A stretch of DNA of 64,000 nucleotides. Origin: JBDWFY01 sp039976075. GTDB taxonomy: Bacteria; Pseudomonadota; Alphaproteobacteria; Rhizobiales; Stappiaceae. Of the stretch, positions 24,514 through 33,873 are shown one piece after another. Where the stretch lies: assembly GCA_039976075.1 (NCBI GenBank), contig JBDWFY010000004.1, positions 310,001-374,000 on the forward strand, in the 5' to 3' direction. Below the pieces are notes generated by a model. It was given only the letters and a program-made list of their open reading frames with translations. It had not been told where the DNA came from and ran no database searches. The stretch's first letter is position 1. Every line of letters starts with the position of its first letter. The translations under genes were made by a program, and so were the position numbers.

Positions 24514-24557
24514 ATCGATCTCCAATTTTCTGTTTCAGACGTCCGGTCTGCTGTGTT

Positions 24558-24621
24558 ATTCTTGACCGACCCGTCAAGAATTGGTACATAGATGCTAGAT
24601 ATGGACTGATCAGTCAAGAAT
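24558..24621. promoter_or_regulatory. Twin TetR-type operators
   Basis: ATTCTTGAC-N6-GTCAAGAAT (24558-24581) is a perfect inverted repeat; a second copy centred on TGATCA (24607-24612) keeps the right half GTCAAGAAT (24613-24621) and a weaker left half. The pair lies between the divergent DM13 and TetR starts, about 40 bp centre to centre, as expected for cooperative autorepression. Confidence 0.65.
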
Positions 24622-24653
24622 AATCTGATCACGTTAGCGTGAGGAATTCAGAA

Positions 24654-25223
24654 ATGGCGAGACCGAGAGAATTCGATGAGAAAGCGGCGATGAAAGCCGT
24701 TGAGGATATTTTTTGGCGCGACGGGTTCGAAGGCACGTCGTATTCCGACCTCATGAGCGCAACGGGTCTGGGGAAAGGCAGCCTCTATGCGGCCTATGGG
24801 AACAAGGAAGCGCTTTATCGGCACGCACTAAATGCCTATATCGAACGCGAAGTCGGCGGTGTATCCCACCTCTTTTCCGACGTTTCAAACCCCCGGACCG
24901 GTAAACAGCGTGTCGGGCAATTGCTGGACCTGGTCATTGCGGCCGTCTCGGAACGCGGCGATCGCCGGGGCTGTTTTTTATGCAACGCTGCGGTGGATCT
25001 GGCGCCCTACGATGAGAGTGTGGAAAAGATCGTGCTTGAAGCCATGGGCAGGATGCGCACCGATCTTACATCTGCATTGAAAGATGAAGTGGGTGAAAAG
25101 CAGTGCCAATCAGCCGCCGAACTGGTCTTGTCGGCTTATATGGGTATGCGGGTAATGGTGAAAGCCGGCACACCGGTAGAACAGTTGCAGCTTACGCGCG
25201 ATGCGGTTGTTAAGAGCCTTTGA
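24654..25223 (+). CDS. TetR/AcrR-family regulator
   Basis: Repressor of 189 residues starting MARPREFDEKAAMKAVEDIFWRDGFEGTSYSDL, the usual helix-turn-helix opening, with GLGKGSLYAAYGNKEALYRHAL as recognition region; the ligand-binding half contains GCFLCNAAVDLAPYD. The ATG at 24654 has a GAGG about 10 bp upstream; a GTG at 24639 overlaps that site and is less likely. It is divergent from the DM13 gene and likely represses it and itself through the twin repeats at 24558-24621. The inducer is unknown. Confidence 0.9.
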   Translation: MARPREFDEKAAMKAVEDIFWRDGFEGTSYSDLMSATGLGKGSLYAAYGNKEALYRHALNAYIEREVGGVSHLFSDVSNPRTGKQRVGQLLDLVIAAVSERGDRRGCFLCNAAVDLAPYDESVEKIVLEAMGRMRTDLTSALKDEVGEKQCQSAAELVLSAYMGMRVMVKAGTPVEQLQLTRDAVVKSL

Positions 25224-25371
25224 TCACGCCGCGTCCCGCCCTCACAAAATACCGACAGCGCCCTGGTGTGAAGTCCTGATGCAGCCAGGGTAAAAATGAA
25301 AAAACCACTTGCTTCTTCTTTGTTTTGAACCAGATAGTGCTTTATCATCATTTCATTCGAAGGCAATTGGT

Positions 25372-26607
25372 TTGACACCTGAGCAACAGGTCGACTTGTT
25401 CACTTTCATCGGCCAGGCAGGTCCGGCCGGATTCAACCCGATGGAACTGATCCGCAAGGTCGGGCATCGTCTCAATGAGGCCGGCCTGTCCGTATCCCGG
25501 ATAGGCGCCGGCTTTCCCATCCTTCATCCAACAGTCATGGGTTTCGATATTACGTGGACCCGGCACGATGATCATGTCGAAAAAAACCCCTGGTTGAGAT
25601 CAGCGGGTGACGATCCGGATTTCGACTTCGATCAGTTTCCCTTTTCCTTCATGTCCACGCGTGATCTGAATGAATTGTATGAAGATTTAACCGGTGGAAA
25701 TCAGTCGCGGTTTGCGCTCGTTGAGGCTCAGGCAGAGGCAGGTGCAACCGGATATTATGCGACCAGCGACCGTGGCAAGCCCGGGGAAGAAAACAGTCGG
25801 TTGAGCGTGTTTTACACATCCTGGACAACCGACAAACCGGGCGGATATTCAGATGAGGACCTTGAGCAACTCAGAGCGATTGTTCCGGCGATCGGGACCA
25901 CAATCCGCGCAATGAGCAGCTATGATGTAGCCCATGATCTTCTGCGAACCTATTTGGGACGCAATGCAGCCAGAAAAGTGATTGAAGGGTCGGTAGCCAG
26001 AGGGTCTGTCGAAGTGATCGACGCTTCGATCATATTTGCCGACCTTTCCGGATTTACCGAAATGGCCGATCAGGAATCCAAGGAGGATCTGGTCGAACTG
26101 CTCAATGACTATTTTGAAGTCCTGGTTGACACCGTGCGGGCCTACGACGGAGAGGTGCTCAAATTTCTCGGCGACGGCCTGTTGGCTATATTCCCGATGG
26201 AAGGCGGCGGGGCAATAACCAAATCAGCCATGGATGCATGTGCCGCCATTCTGAAAATGGTCGATGGTCTGCGCGAGACACGACAGGCCGCCGGAAAGCT
26301 GACCGCTGACATATCCCTTGCCCTGCATCGGGGAAATCTGCTGTTTGGAAATGTCGGCTCTGCAGATCGTCTGGATTTCACTGTCATCGGCCCGGCGGTG
26401 AATGAAGCAAGCCGCATAGAAGCGCTGTGCCGGGGGCAACAACGACGTCTCATCATCTCATCTGCATTTGCCGATAGTGTCAGCCGTGACACCAACCGGC
26501 TGGTCTCGCTAGGTAAATTTGCACTGCGCGGTGTTCGCAAGCCCCAGCAGCTTTACACGCTGGATTTTGACGAGGAAATGGAACGAATGGCACAGCCGTC
26601 CTACTGA
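25372..26607 (+). CDS. Class III adenylate/guanylate cyclase
   Basis: Protein of about 411 residues making a cyclic nucleotide, probably cAMP. An N-terminal sensor-like region of 200 residues has no membrane helix. The cyclase domain carries the first metal aspartate in IIFADLSGFTEMAD (about residue 224), a purine-pocket lysine and second metal aspartate in EVLKFLGDGLLAIFP, and the transition-state Asn and Arg in VNEASRIE. DFTVIGPAVNEAS has Thr where class IIIa enzymes have Asp, pointing to class IIIb. Start: TTG at 25372 with GAAGG 8 bp upstream; another TTG at 25309 is possible. It stands alone with its own terminator. Confidence 0.88.
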   Translation: MTPEQQVDLFTFIGQAGPAGFNPMELIRKVGHRLNEAGLSVSRIGAGFPILHPTVMGFDITWTRHDDHVEKNPWLRSAGDDPDFDFDQFPFSFMSTRDLNELYEDLTGGNQSRFALVEAQAEAGATGYYATSDRGKPGEENSRLSVFYTSWTTDKPGGYSDEDLEQLRAIVPAIGTTIRAMSSYDVAHDLLRTYLGRNAARKVIEGSVARGSVEVIDASIIFADLSGFTEMADQESKEDLVELLNDYFEVLVDTVRAYDGEVLKFLGDGLLAIFPMEGGGAITKSAMDACAAILKMVDGLRETRQAAGKLTADISLALHRGNLLFGNVGSADRLDFTVIGPAVNEASRIEALCRGQQRRLIISSAFADSVSRDTNRLVSLGKFALRGVRKPQQLYTLDFDEEMERMAQPSY

Positions 26608-26640
26608 GGATCGCCTTGTACCTTAAGACAGGTGATCCTC
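26606..26640 (+). terminator. Stem-loop after the cyclase gene
   Basis: Eleven-bp arms GAGGATCGCCT and AGGTGATCCTC (one G-T pair) with a 13-base loop, beginning at the cyclase stop codon. Only a short T stretch follows, so termination may be partial. Confidence 0.6.
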
Positions 26641-26710
26641 TTCAATCGTCCCCATATAGTTTTCCCATCAGCAATGCGACTGTTTTACCGGTACATAATG
26701 GAAAGCTGAG

Positions 26711-27268
26711 ATGATCCGTCCACTTGTAGGTGCGCTGTTTGTGCTGGCGGGTTCAATTGTGCCGGTTCTTGGAGCAGGTCTACCGGACAAGGCCGACATT
26801 TTCCTGATCGATGGGGAAGGCAAAGAAACAGAGCTCGGATCAGTGACTTTTTCCGGTGCAGAAGGCAACAAAACGATTGCTGTATCGATAGAGTCTCCTG
26901 CCTTCACCGACCAGTTTCTGTCCATGCGACCCTTCCGCTGCATCCAGAGCAAAAAAGAGTGGTTCTGCTATCTTCCCTATCCGTACGAAATCAAGAACGA
27001 AATATCCGCAGACGACCTGACGGACCTTGAATATCATCTACTGTTCCTGCGCAAAAAACCGGCTGAATTCGGTATCGATGCCTGGAACGGTCTGTATTAC
27101 AATCTCACTTTGCAGGAGAACGGGCAGATAACCGGAGAGTTGCTCGAAGGTGATCTCAACGTGCTGGCCAGCCCGCCGGAAAAAGCTTTCTCCCGGCCAA
27201 TAGATCTTGACGATTTTATCGAAGCGGAAGAAGGGAAGCGGCTCTTTCCTTCACTGATTATTCGCTAA
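26711..27268 (+). CDS. Exported protein of unknown function
   Basis: Protein of 185 residues with a signal peptide (MIRPLVGALFVLAGSIVPVLG), so periplasmic or secreted. The mature part is acidic, has two cysteines in FRCIQSKKEWFCYLPY that could form a disulfide, and no recognised domain. It lies 100 bp after the cyclase gene behind a stem-loop and converges with the acyl-CoA dehydrogenase gene. No function is proposed. Confidence 0.7.
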   Translation: MIRPLVGALFVLAGSIVPVLGAGLPDKADIFLIDGEGKETELGSVTFSGAEGNKTIAVSIESPAFTDQFLSMRPFRCIQSKKEWFCYLPYPYEIKNEISADDLTDLEYHLLFLRKKPAEFGIDAWNGLYYNLTLQENGQITGELLEGDLNVLASPPEKAFSRPIDLDDFIEAEEGKRLFPSLIIR

Positions 27269-27314
27269 CGGAGATATTTCTCTGTCAAAGGGCGACGAAC
27301 TGCTTTGTCCACCC

Positions 27315-28520
27315 TTAGCGGGTCTGTGGAATCTTCCTGTTCAATATCCCTGACGCCACCATATTGCGCAAAATTTCCGTCGTGCCGCCACCAATCGTGA
27401 ACATACGGGCGTCTCTGACCATTCGCTCAAGTGGCAATTCCCGACCGTATCCAGCCGCACCATGCATCTGAAGCGCTTCATTTGTGACTTCGACAGCCGC
27501 TTCCGCTGCAAAGATTTTCGCCTGTGCTGCCATCGTCATATCCGGGAACGGATCCCCTGCCCGCGCCGTGTCCTCAATCATCAGGCGCGCAGCCCTCAGC
27601 TTGATCGACATGTCGGCCAGCTTCCACTGCAATCCCTGGAACTCCGATATTGGGCGTCCGAACTGCTCTCGCTTGTCAACATAGGCCAGCGCTTCCTCGT
27701 ACGCCCCTTGCGCAATACCCAGCGCAACTGCGGCCGCGCCAATACGCTGCGAATTGTAGGCCCGCATGATCTGACCAAACCCCTTTCGCAGACCTTCCGG
27801 TGGCAGGATCAAGGCCGATGATGGAACATAGCAATCTTCAAGATGGACAAATCCCTCTGGAATGCCCCGCAGGCCCATGGCCGGTATGCGTTTGCCGATC
27901 CGGAAACCATCGGTCTCACCGTCAACAATCATAAACGAGCCGATGCCAAGATCTGTCTCGCCGTCAAAGACATGCGCCAGCATCAGAAAAAGCTTCGAAA
28001 CGCCAGCCCCGGTAATCCAGTGCTTCACACCATTGAGCACATAGCCGTCACCGCGTTTTTCAGCCCGTGTTTGCATACCGGTCGCGTCGGACCCGGCATT
28101 GGGCTCACTGAAACATATCGCCGGTTTGTCACCGGCGAGAACAAGTTCCGCCGTGCGTTGTTTCTGAGCGGGCGACCCATAGGTCATGATGGCCGGCACA
28201 GCGCCCATGTTGGTATCGACAATGATCCGCCCCGAAATTCCACATGCCTTTGCCGCTTCTTCCACGGCAACGCAAACGGCATCAAAACTGGCGCCCATGC
28301 CGCCATATGCCACAGGCATCGACATACCACACAGCCCTGCGTCGCAGAGTGCACGGACGTTATCAAACGGGTATGCTTCGGTGCGATCAACCTCTGCTGC
28401 ATTGGGTCTCAAAACCCTGTCGGCAACTTCTTTGGTCCGCGCGCGAATCTCATCGTTGCTCAACTTGCTTTTCAGAGGCAGGGAATCTTCCAGCGTTTTC
28501 TGTACCTGACGGATATTCAT
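27315..28520 (-). CDS. Acyl-CoA dehydrogenase
   Basis: FAD enzyme of 401 residues that introduces the alpha-beta double bond in acyl-CoA esters. Family motifs: CFSEPNAGSDATGMQTRAEK for FAD contact, LNGVKHWITGAG, and the C-terminal EALQMHGAAGYGRELPLERMVRDAR with the position of the catalytic base region. FTIGGGTTEILRNMVA closes the fold. AGGAGGAAAC directly before ATG 28520 fixes the start; the open frame continues upstream to 28610 without a better site. It is divergent from a LysR gene, which likely controls it. The chain length or branched substrate is not evident. Confidence 0.92.
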   Translation of the reverse strand: MNIRQVQKTLEDSLPLKSKLSNDEIRARTKEVADRVLRPNAAEVDRTEAYPFDNVRALCDAGLCGMSMPVAYGGMGASFDAVCVAVEEAAKACGISGRIIVDTNMGAVPAIMTYGSPAQKQRTAELVLAGDKPAICFSEPNAGSDATGMQTRAEKRGDGYVLNGVKHWITGAGVSKLFLMLAHVFDGETDLGIGSFMIVDGETDGFRIGKRIPAMGLRGIPEGFVHLEDCYVPSSALILPPEGLRKGFGQIMRAYNSQRIGAAAVALGIAQGAYEEALAYVDKREQFGRPISEFQGLQWKLADMSIKLRAARLMIEDTARAGDPFPDMTMAAQAKIFAAEAAVEVTNEALQMHGAAGYGRELPLERMVRDARMFTIGGGTTEILRNMVASGILNRKIPQTR

Positions 28521-28630
28521 GTTTCCTCCTGCCGGAACGGCCCCCACCACGGCGTAGGCACGATAGATAATTCTCTGCAATCGCAGCGCCTGTTGCACCA
28601 AATTTGTCAATAATCAGACTAACAAGAGGC

Positions 28631-28655
28631 AATCAATTTGTATAATTAATTGATT
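28631..28655. promoter_or_regulatory. Probable LysR operator
   Basis: AATCAATT-N9-AATTGATT, a perfect inverted repeat in the divergent region, 30 bp before the LysR start and 111 bp before the acyl-CoA dehydrogenase start; it contains the T-N11-A form expected of LysR sites. Confidence 0.6.
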
Positions 28656-28684
28656 TTATAGTATTTCATGATTATTTTGCATGA

Positions 28685-29572
28685 ATGCATCAAAAACACC
28701 TGGAATCTTTTCTGGCCGTTTATGAAGCGGGTAATGTCACGCAAGCTGCACAGCAATTAAACATCTCGCAGCCGGCTCTTTCCCGACGACTGAATGAATT
28801 GCAGGAACTGCTGGGCGTACGTCTCTTTGAGCCCCTGGGCCGGGGCATAAGACCCTCAGCGGATGCCAGGCGTCTGCTGCCTGAACTGACCGACGCCTGC
28901 AATGCCATGCAGGAACTTGTTCGCTCCGCCAGCGCCGTCTCCGGCACGCTCAGCGGAGAGATAATCGTCGGTGCCACACCTCAGCTTATTGAAACCGTGC
29001 TATCCAGTTTTCTGCCTGTCTTTTCTAAGCAACATCCCGGCATCTCACTGGTATTAACTGAAGGAGGCGGTACCGAGCTGCAAAGACGTCTGGTCAATCG
29101 CGAAATTACCATTGCAATCACGGCTGAACCGGGTGTCGAAAGCGGACTGAAAATTCATCACCTCTGGTCGATGGATCTGCTGGCTGTCGGCAATTTCAGC
29201 AAGCAACCGAAGGCGCAAGGTGAGATAGCGCTCGAGGAGCTCGGCGGATATGACCTTCTGACGCTCAATGATCGGTATCAGTCCCGCAACGTCCTGGAGG
29301 CAGCGTTTCGCCTGGAAGGCATCAGGCCCTCAATTGTCTATGAGAGCTCTTCAACCCATACATTGATTGCACTGTCCAAGGTCGACCGGGGCATTGCCGT
29401 GGTCCCCTCCACCGCCCGCACCGGTGCCGGCAGCCGGAAAATTACTCAAAACGGGCACCCAATCCAGATTGGCATGGGCGCCATATGGCACAGCCGATCA
29501 GAAAAAATCCCGCATCTCAGCATCTTCATTGATGAACTGGAGCGATATCTGGCGATCAATCTACGGCAATAA
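28685..29572 (+). CDS. LysR-family transcription regulator
   Basis: Regulator of 295 residues with N-terminal helix-turn-helix (FLAVYEAGNVTQAAQQLNISQPALSRRLNELQELLGVRLFE) and an effector domain with IIVGATPQLIETVLSSFLP. It is transcribed away from the acyl-CoA dehydrogenase gene; the perfect inverted repeat at 28631-28655 between them is the probable binding site. The effector might be an acyl-CoA or organic acid, by context only. Confidence 0.9.
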   Translation: MHQKHLESFLAVYEAGNVTQAAQQLNISQPALSRRLNELQELLGVRLFEPLGRGIRPSADARRLLPELTDACNAMQELVRSASAVSGTLSGEIIVGATPQLIETVLSSFLPVFSKQHPGISLVLTEGGGTELQRRLVNREITIAITAEPGVESGLKIHHLWSMDLLAVGNFSKQPKAQGEIALEELGGYDLLTLNDRYQSRNVLEAAFRLEGIRPSIVYESSSTHTLIALSKVDRGIAVVPSTARTGAGSRKITQNGHPIQIGMGAIWHSRSEKIPHLSIFIDELERYLAINLRQ

Positions 29573-29695
29573 CAACAACGCCAACGATCGGCCGCCTTTG
29601 GAACTTCGTTTTCAAAACATGTCCTAAGTCAATTTCTCCGAATGCCAAGTCCTTTAGACTTAGCTGCGGCAGGAATCTCGGGGACATTTCTATTC

Positions 29696-31255
29696 ATGTT
29701 TGAAACGGCAGAACTCAATCGCTCCATTTCGAAATCGGAATTCAAATCCGCAGCGCCGCTGCTCCGGCAGCAACTTCTTGAGTTGCAGGACACCCTTCAT
29801 AAAGCCGGTCATTTTCAAACAATCCTTGTTTTTGCAGGGGTCGACGGCGCCGGAAAAGGTGAAACCGTCAGTCTCCTGAACGACTGGATGGACCCACGCT
29901 GGCTTATCACAAGGGCATATGATGAAGCCGACCACAGTGCTGAAGACCGTCCGGAATTCTGGGAATTCTGGCGGGATCTGCCGCCTCGAGGCCGCATAGG
30001 CATGTTTCTCAGTGCCTGGTATTCCCAGCCTGTTCTTGACCGGGTTTACGGCAAGAACGACGAAGTCACCTTTCATTCTCGACTTGAGCGGATTGCGCAA
30101 TTCGAGCGTGCGCTGGCTCGTGACGGCGCACTCATATTGAAGTTCTGGATGCACTTGAGCCGCGATGGACAAGAGCAGCGATTGAAAAGTCTTGAACGCG
30201 ATCCCCTCACGAAGGCCAGGGTGACAAAGCGCGACTGGAAACACTGGAAGCTCTATGACGAGTTTATCGGCGCAGCGGAACAGGTGATTTCCAGAACGAA
30301 CAGAGGCATCGCACCATGGACGATTGTCGAAGGTGTGGACGCCAATTACAGATCGATGACCGTCGCAACCATTCTCCGGGATGCGCTGAAACACAGGCTC
30401 GACGATTATCTGAAAATCGGTAAGCAAGCAGGTTCTTCAAAAACTGAAAAGCAGACAACACCGGCGGACATCCCTGAAAAGGTGTTGGAGAAAGAGACGG
30501 CCAGATCCACGCCCGATACAACACCCATCCCGGCCAACACGATCACAATTTTAAACCGACTTGATATGGCGCAAAGCCTCGAGAAGGCTGATTACAAGGC
30601 AGAACTGGTTGACCTGCAAGCCAGACTGCATCGGCTGCATCTGCAGGCAAAGGCAAAAAAAATTGCCAGTATGCTGGTCTTTGAAGGCCCTGATGCCGCC
30701 GGAAAGGGAGGCGCAATCAGACGGATTGGCGAAGCCCTGGAAGCACGCAACTATCAAGTCCATGGGTTTGCTGCACCGACAGATGAAGAAAACGCCCAGA
30801 ATTACCTTTGGCGGTTCTGGCGTCGACTTCCCCGCGCCGGCTATATCGGCATTTTTGATCGGTCCTGGTATGGCCGGGTGCTCGTGGAACGGGTTGAAGG
30901 GTTTGCGAGCGAAGATGAATGGCGTCGTTCCTACGCGGAAATCAACGATTTCGAAGATCAATTGATCGACCATGGCATCGTGCTTATCAAATACTGGATA
31001 CACATCACCAAGGACGAGCAGTTTCAGCGGTTCAAATTACGGGAGAAGACACCCTATAAACGCTGGAAACTAACGGATGAGGACTGGCGAAATCGTGAAA
31101 AATGGGAAGATTACGAACAGGCGGTCAATGACATGGTGCAATATACCAGCACCGCAAAGTCTCCTTGGACGCTTATAGAAGGCAACGACAAACGGTTTGC
31201 CCGCGTGAAAGCCATCCGAACATATTGCGACCGCCTGACCGCTGCTCTTGGCTAG
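29696..31255 (+). CDS. pap: Polyphosphate:AMP phosphotransferase (two-domain PPK2)
   Basis: Enzyme of 519 residues that phosphorylates AMP to ADP with polyphosphate. Two fused PPK2 domains are present, each with a Walker A loop: GVDGAGKGE near residue 48 and GPDAAGKGG near 330. Each is followed by the lid-type motif with FWRDLPPRGRIGMF or FWRRLPRAGYIGIFDRSWY. The start MFETAELNRSI matches the usual opening of class III PPK2 proteins, so ATG 29696 is preferred to ATG 29642, which has no ribosome site. It stands alone between a LysR gene and a convergent permease. Confidence 0.93.
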   Translation: MFETAELNRSISKSEFKSAAPLLRQQLLELQDTLHKAGHFQTILVFAGVDGAGKGETVSLLNDWMDPRWLITRAYDEADHSAEDRPEFWEFWRDLPPRGRIGMFLSAWYSQPVLDRVYGKNDEVTFHSRLERIAQFERALARDGALILKFWMHLSRDGQEQRLKSLERDPLTKARVTKRDWKHWKLYDEFIGAAEQVISRTNRGIAPWTIVEGVDANYRSMTVATILRDALKHRLDDYLKIGKQAGSSKTEKQTTPADIPEKVLEKETARSTPDTTPIPANTITILNRLDMAQSLEKADYKAELVDLQARLHRLHLQAKAKKIASMLVFEGPDAAGKGGAIRRIGEALEARNYQVHGFAAPTDEENAQNYLWRFWRRLPRAGYIGIFDRSWYGRVLVERVEGFASEDEWRRSYAEINDFEDQLIDHGIVLIKYWIHITKDEQFQRFKLREKTPYKRWKLTDEDWRNREKWEDYEQAVNDMVQYTSTAKSPWTLIEGNDKRFARVKAIRTYCDRLTAALG

Positions 31256-31357
31256 CGTGCATGCAGGCAGAAGGAACCATTTGAGTGGCAAGCGCTCCTC
31301 CCGGATTGCATACGTTGGATCATGAAATGCTTGTTCAGACGGTTTGTAGCCGGCAAT

Positions 31358-32965
31358 TCAAATTTCGATGTTGTCGAGCACGGCTTCATCAATACCGATT
31401 TCCGCTTGCACATCCTCTGCCTGCTTGTCGAAATGGGCCTGGGAAATCGTTGAGCGAACCGCATACCAGAACGTCGCGGCGCCGATCCCGGCGCACACCA
31501 GAACATCAATCCCGTCGCTTAACAGGCCTATCCCGCCAAATTCACCCAGGAATGAGACCATTCCAACACCGGTCATATAGGGGATAAGCCAGGCAGCTTG
31601 CCGGAAATGCAAATTCTGACCACCCATACCCGGAATTCGAATGACGAAAATGATGGCTCCCACAATCATCGCCAAGCCTATCACTCGCATGGTCTCCCAA
31701 CCGCTCCAATAGACGATCAAAGTCGCCAGCACGAACGTCGTGTATCCAACGAGCGTTACACAGGGCAACCTGAAGGGGCGCGGATAGTCTGCGGCCAGCG
31801 TTCTGAGGGCAACAACCGCGATTGGCCCGACAATGAATGACAGAACGACCAGTGAAGAGTGCGTTGCCACCAGTTTGGAAAACGGCAAAAGCCAAACAGC
31901 AAACCAGCCAATCACCAGATTTAGAAGAAGTGCATAAAAAGGAACGCCAAAGCGGGACAACTTGCCAAAAATGTGTGGCATGAAGCGCGTGCCTGTCATC
32001 GCCAAAACCAGTCGGGCGTTGGCACCTACGGCAACCAGCGCGCTGCCAAATGGCGACAGAATGGCCGTGGTGTTCATCAGGCTGACGAGCCACAACAGTC
32101 CAAGCGCCGTTGCCAGTGATGCCAGCGGTCCGCCTTGATGGGTAAAGTGCAATCCACTCCAGCCATCTGTGAGCGCATCGGAGGGCAGCGCCCCGACAAA
32201 GGCGATCTGTAGCCCAAGATACATCACCAGGCTGATCAGCATGGCGACCATCAGGGCTGCGGGAATTGTTCGGCCTGGATTACGGACTTCGCCGGCCATG
32301 TCGACGGCGTGTCGAAACCCGATCATCGACAGGATCACGCCTCCGGAAGAAATCGCACCAAGAATGCCTCCAATGCCATTGGGAGCAAAGCCTCCGTACT
32401 GAACAAAATTTCCCGGCTCGAATGAAGTGGAAACCACCATGATCACGATGAGGATAGGAACGAGAAATTTGATCCAGGTCACGCCGGTATTGATATAGGC
32501 GAAAAGCTTGACCCCGAGCGCATTCAGAATAACGAAGACAACCATGAATCCCAGCGCCACCAAGGACCCGGAAGTTGACAGAACTTCAATGGAATCACCT
32601 TGATACAACCACGGAGCGCTCCCGCTGAGGTAGCGTAATGTCGCCTCAACTTCGACCGGTGCCGTCATCAGATAACCCAGCCAGGCAGTCCACCCCATCG
32701 CAATGGATACAACGTTGCCGTGCGTCACCTGCGGAATACTGGCAATGCCACCGGGCAGTGGAAACATGGCTGAAATCTCGCCAAATGTCAGCGCCAGCAA
32801 CAGCATAGCAAAGGCACCGATAATCCAGGCAAGAATGGCCGCTGGGCCTGCGAGCTGGGCGGCCAGCAATGGTGCAAACAGCCAGCCGGAGCCGATCATG
32901 CCACTCACGGCCAGGGCAACAAGTCCGATAGGACCTATTTCCCTTTTCAATTTGTTGCCGCCCAT
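31358..32965 (-). CDS. APC-superfamily amino acid permease
   Basis: Inner-membrane transporter of 535 residues with about 12-14 helices. It opens with KREIGPIGLVALAVSGMIGSGWLFAPL, the APC helix-1 substrate motif, and has MIGFRHAVDMAGEVRNPGRTIPAAL, the conserved loop of the family. Amino acids or amines are likely substrates. ATG 32965 is chosen, with GAGG about 12 bp upstream; a TTG lies two codons earlier. Convergent with pap and separate from its other neighbours. Confidence 0.9.
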   Translation of the reverse strand: MGGNKLKREIGPIGLVALAVSGMIGSGWLFAPLLAAQLAGPAAILAWIIGAFAMLLLALTFGEISAMFPLPGGIASIPQVTHGNVVSIAMGWTAWLGYLMTAPVEVEATLRYLSGSAPWLYQGDSIEVLSTSGSLVALGFMVVFVILNALGVKLFAYINTGVTWIKFLVPILIVIMVVSTSFEPGNFVQYGGFAPNGIGGILGAISSGGVILSMIGFRHAVDMAGEVRNPGRTIPAALMVAMLISLVMYLGLQIAFVGALPSDALTDGWSGLHFTHQGGPLASLATALGLLWLVSLMNTTAILSPFGSALVAVGANARLVLAMTGTRFMPHIFGKLSRFGVPFYALLLNLVIGWFAVWLLPFSKLVATHSSLVVLSFIVGPIAVVALRTLAADYPRPFRLPCVTLVGYTTFVLATLIVYWSGWETMRVIGLAMIVGAIIFVIRIPGMGGQNLHFRQAAWLIPYMTGVGMVSFLGEFGGIGLLSDGIDVLVCAGIGAATFWYAVRSTISQAHFDKQAEDVQAEIGIDEAVLDNIEI

Positions 32966-33119
32966 GCCCAATCCGCACCTCTAACTTACGACACAGCTCA
33001 TCTGTTCAATATTTGCCCGGACACACGCCTGTCGGGGCTTGATTTGTCCAATTGGAAAATGAGATATCCAGCAGTCCAACTGCGCGCCTTCAACGAAACT
33101 CTTGTCCGGCTTTGATCTG

Positions 33120-33665
33120 TTATCGCCACTTGATTGAGCAACCCATCGATGGGATTTGCTCCTGGGGCCCCTGTCCGGTTTTCGCGACCTGTTTCATCGC
33201 ATTCACCAGTTCAGGCGTTCGTCCGGTTGGATCTCCGCGACCCGCATCATCCAGTCTGCCGCGATATTGCAACTCAAAACTGCTGTTGAACCCAAAAAAG
33301 TCCGGCGTACATACCGCACCGTACGCGCGCGCCACGCTTTGTTGATCATCAATCAGATAGGGAAAACTGAAGCCGCGTTCTTGCGCAAACGTCATCATTT
33401 GCGGAGGAGCGTCAGCTGCATAACGCTCATAATCATTCGGCATGACCGCAAGTGCCCCGACGCCACACTCTCTCAGCACTTCAATATCGCTTACAAGACG
33501 ATCAATGATCGCAACCACATACGGACAATGATTGCAGATGAATGCGATGAGGAGACCGTTTTCACCCATCAAGTCCGCCATTGCATATTCCTGGCCTCCG
33601 GGATCTTTCAGAGAAAACGGCTGGGCTTTCCATCCATAGTCACAAATCGGCGTATCTGTCGGCAC
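33120..33665 (-). CDS. Thioredoxin-fold redoxin (AhpC/TSA type)
   Basis: Cytoplasmic thioredoxin-like protein of about 181 residues starting VPTDTPICDYGWKAQPFSL. The active site is LIAFICNHCPYVVAI, a CxxC with Asn-His between, followed by YLIDDQQSVARAYGAVCTPDFFGFN with the cis-proline position. The family is found widely and described only as thioredoxin-like. I place the start at GTG 33665, which has AGGGGG 5 bp upstream; a longer frame from 33791 adds a basic stretch unlike the family. It faces the MFS gene at 33874. Confidence 0.8.
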   Translation of the reverse strand: MPTDTPICDYGWKAQPFSLKDPGGQEYAMADLMGENGLLIAFICNHCPYVVAIIDRLVSDIEVLRECGVGALAVMPNDYERYAADAPPQMMTFAQERGFSFPYLIDDQQSVARAYGAVCTPDFFGFNSSFELQYRGRLDDAGRGDPTGRTPELVNAMKQVAKTGQGPQEQIPSMGCSIKWR

Positions 33666-33873
33666 AGCTGCCCCCTGTTTTGCCAATTGACGATAACAAG
33701 TCAAACGGCATTGTTTTTGTTTCGCGAACCGATTACAGCGCATATCCTGCATCATGCGCAAGGTTCGTATCCGGATTTGGCCGAATGACACTTTTCAATG
33801 TCGAATTATCAGAAACAGATCTCACTCCCAGGTGCAGTTGGCAGACCACTTGGATGAAGGGATCGGTTAGCTG

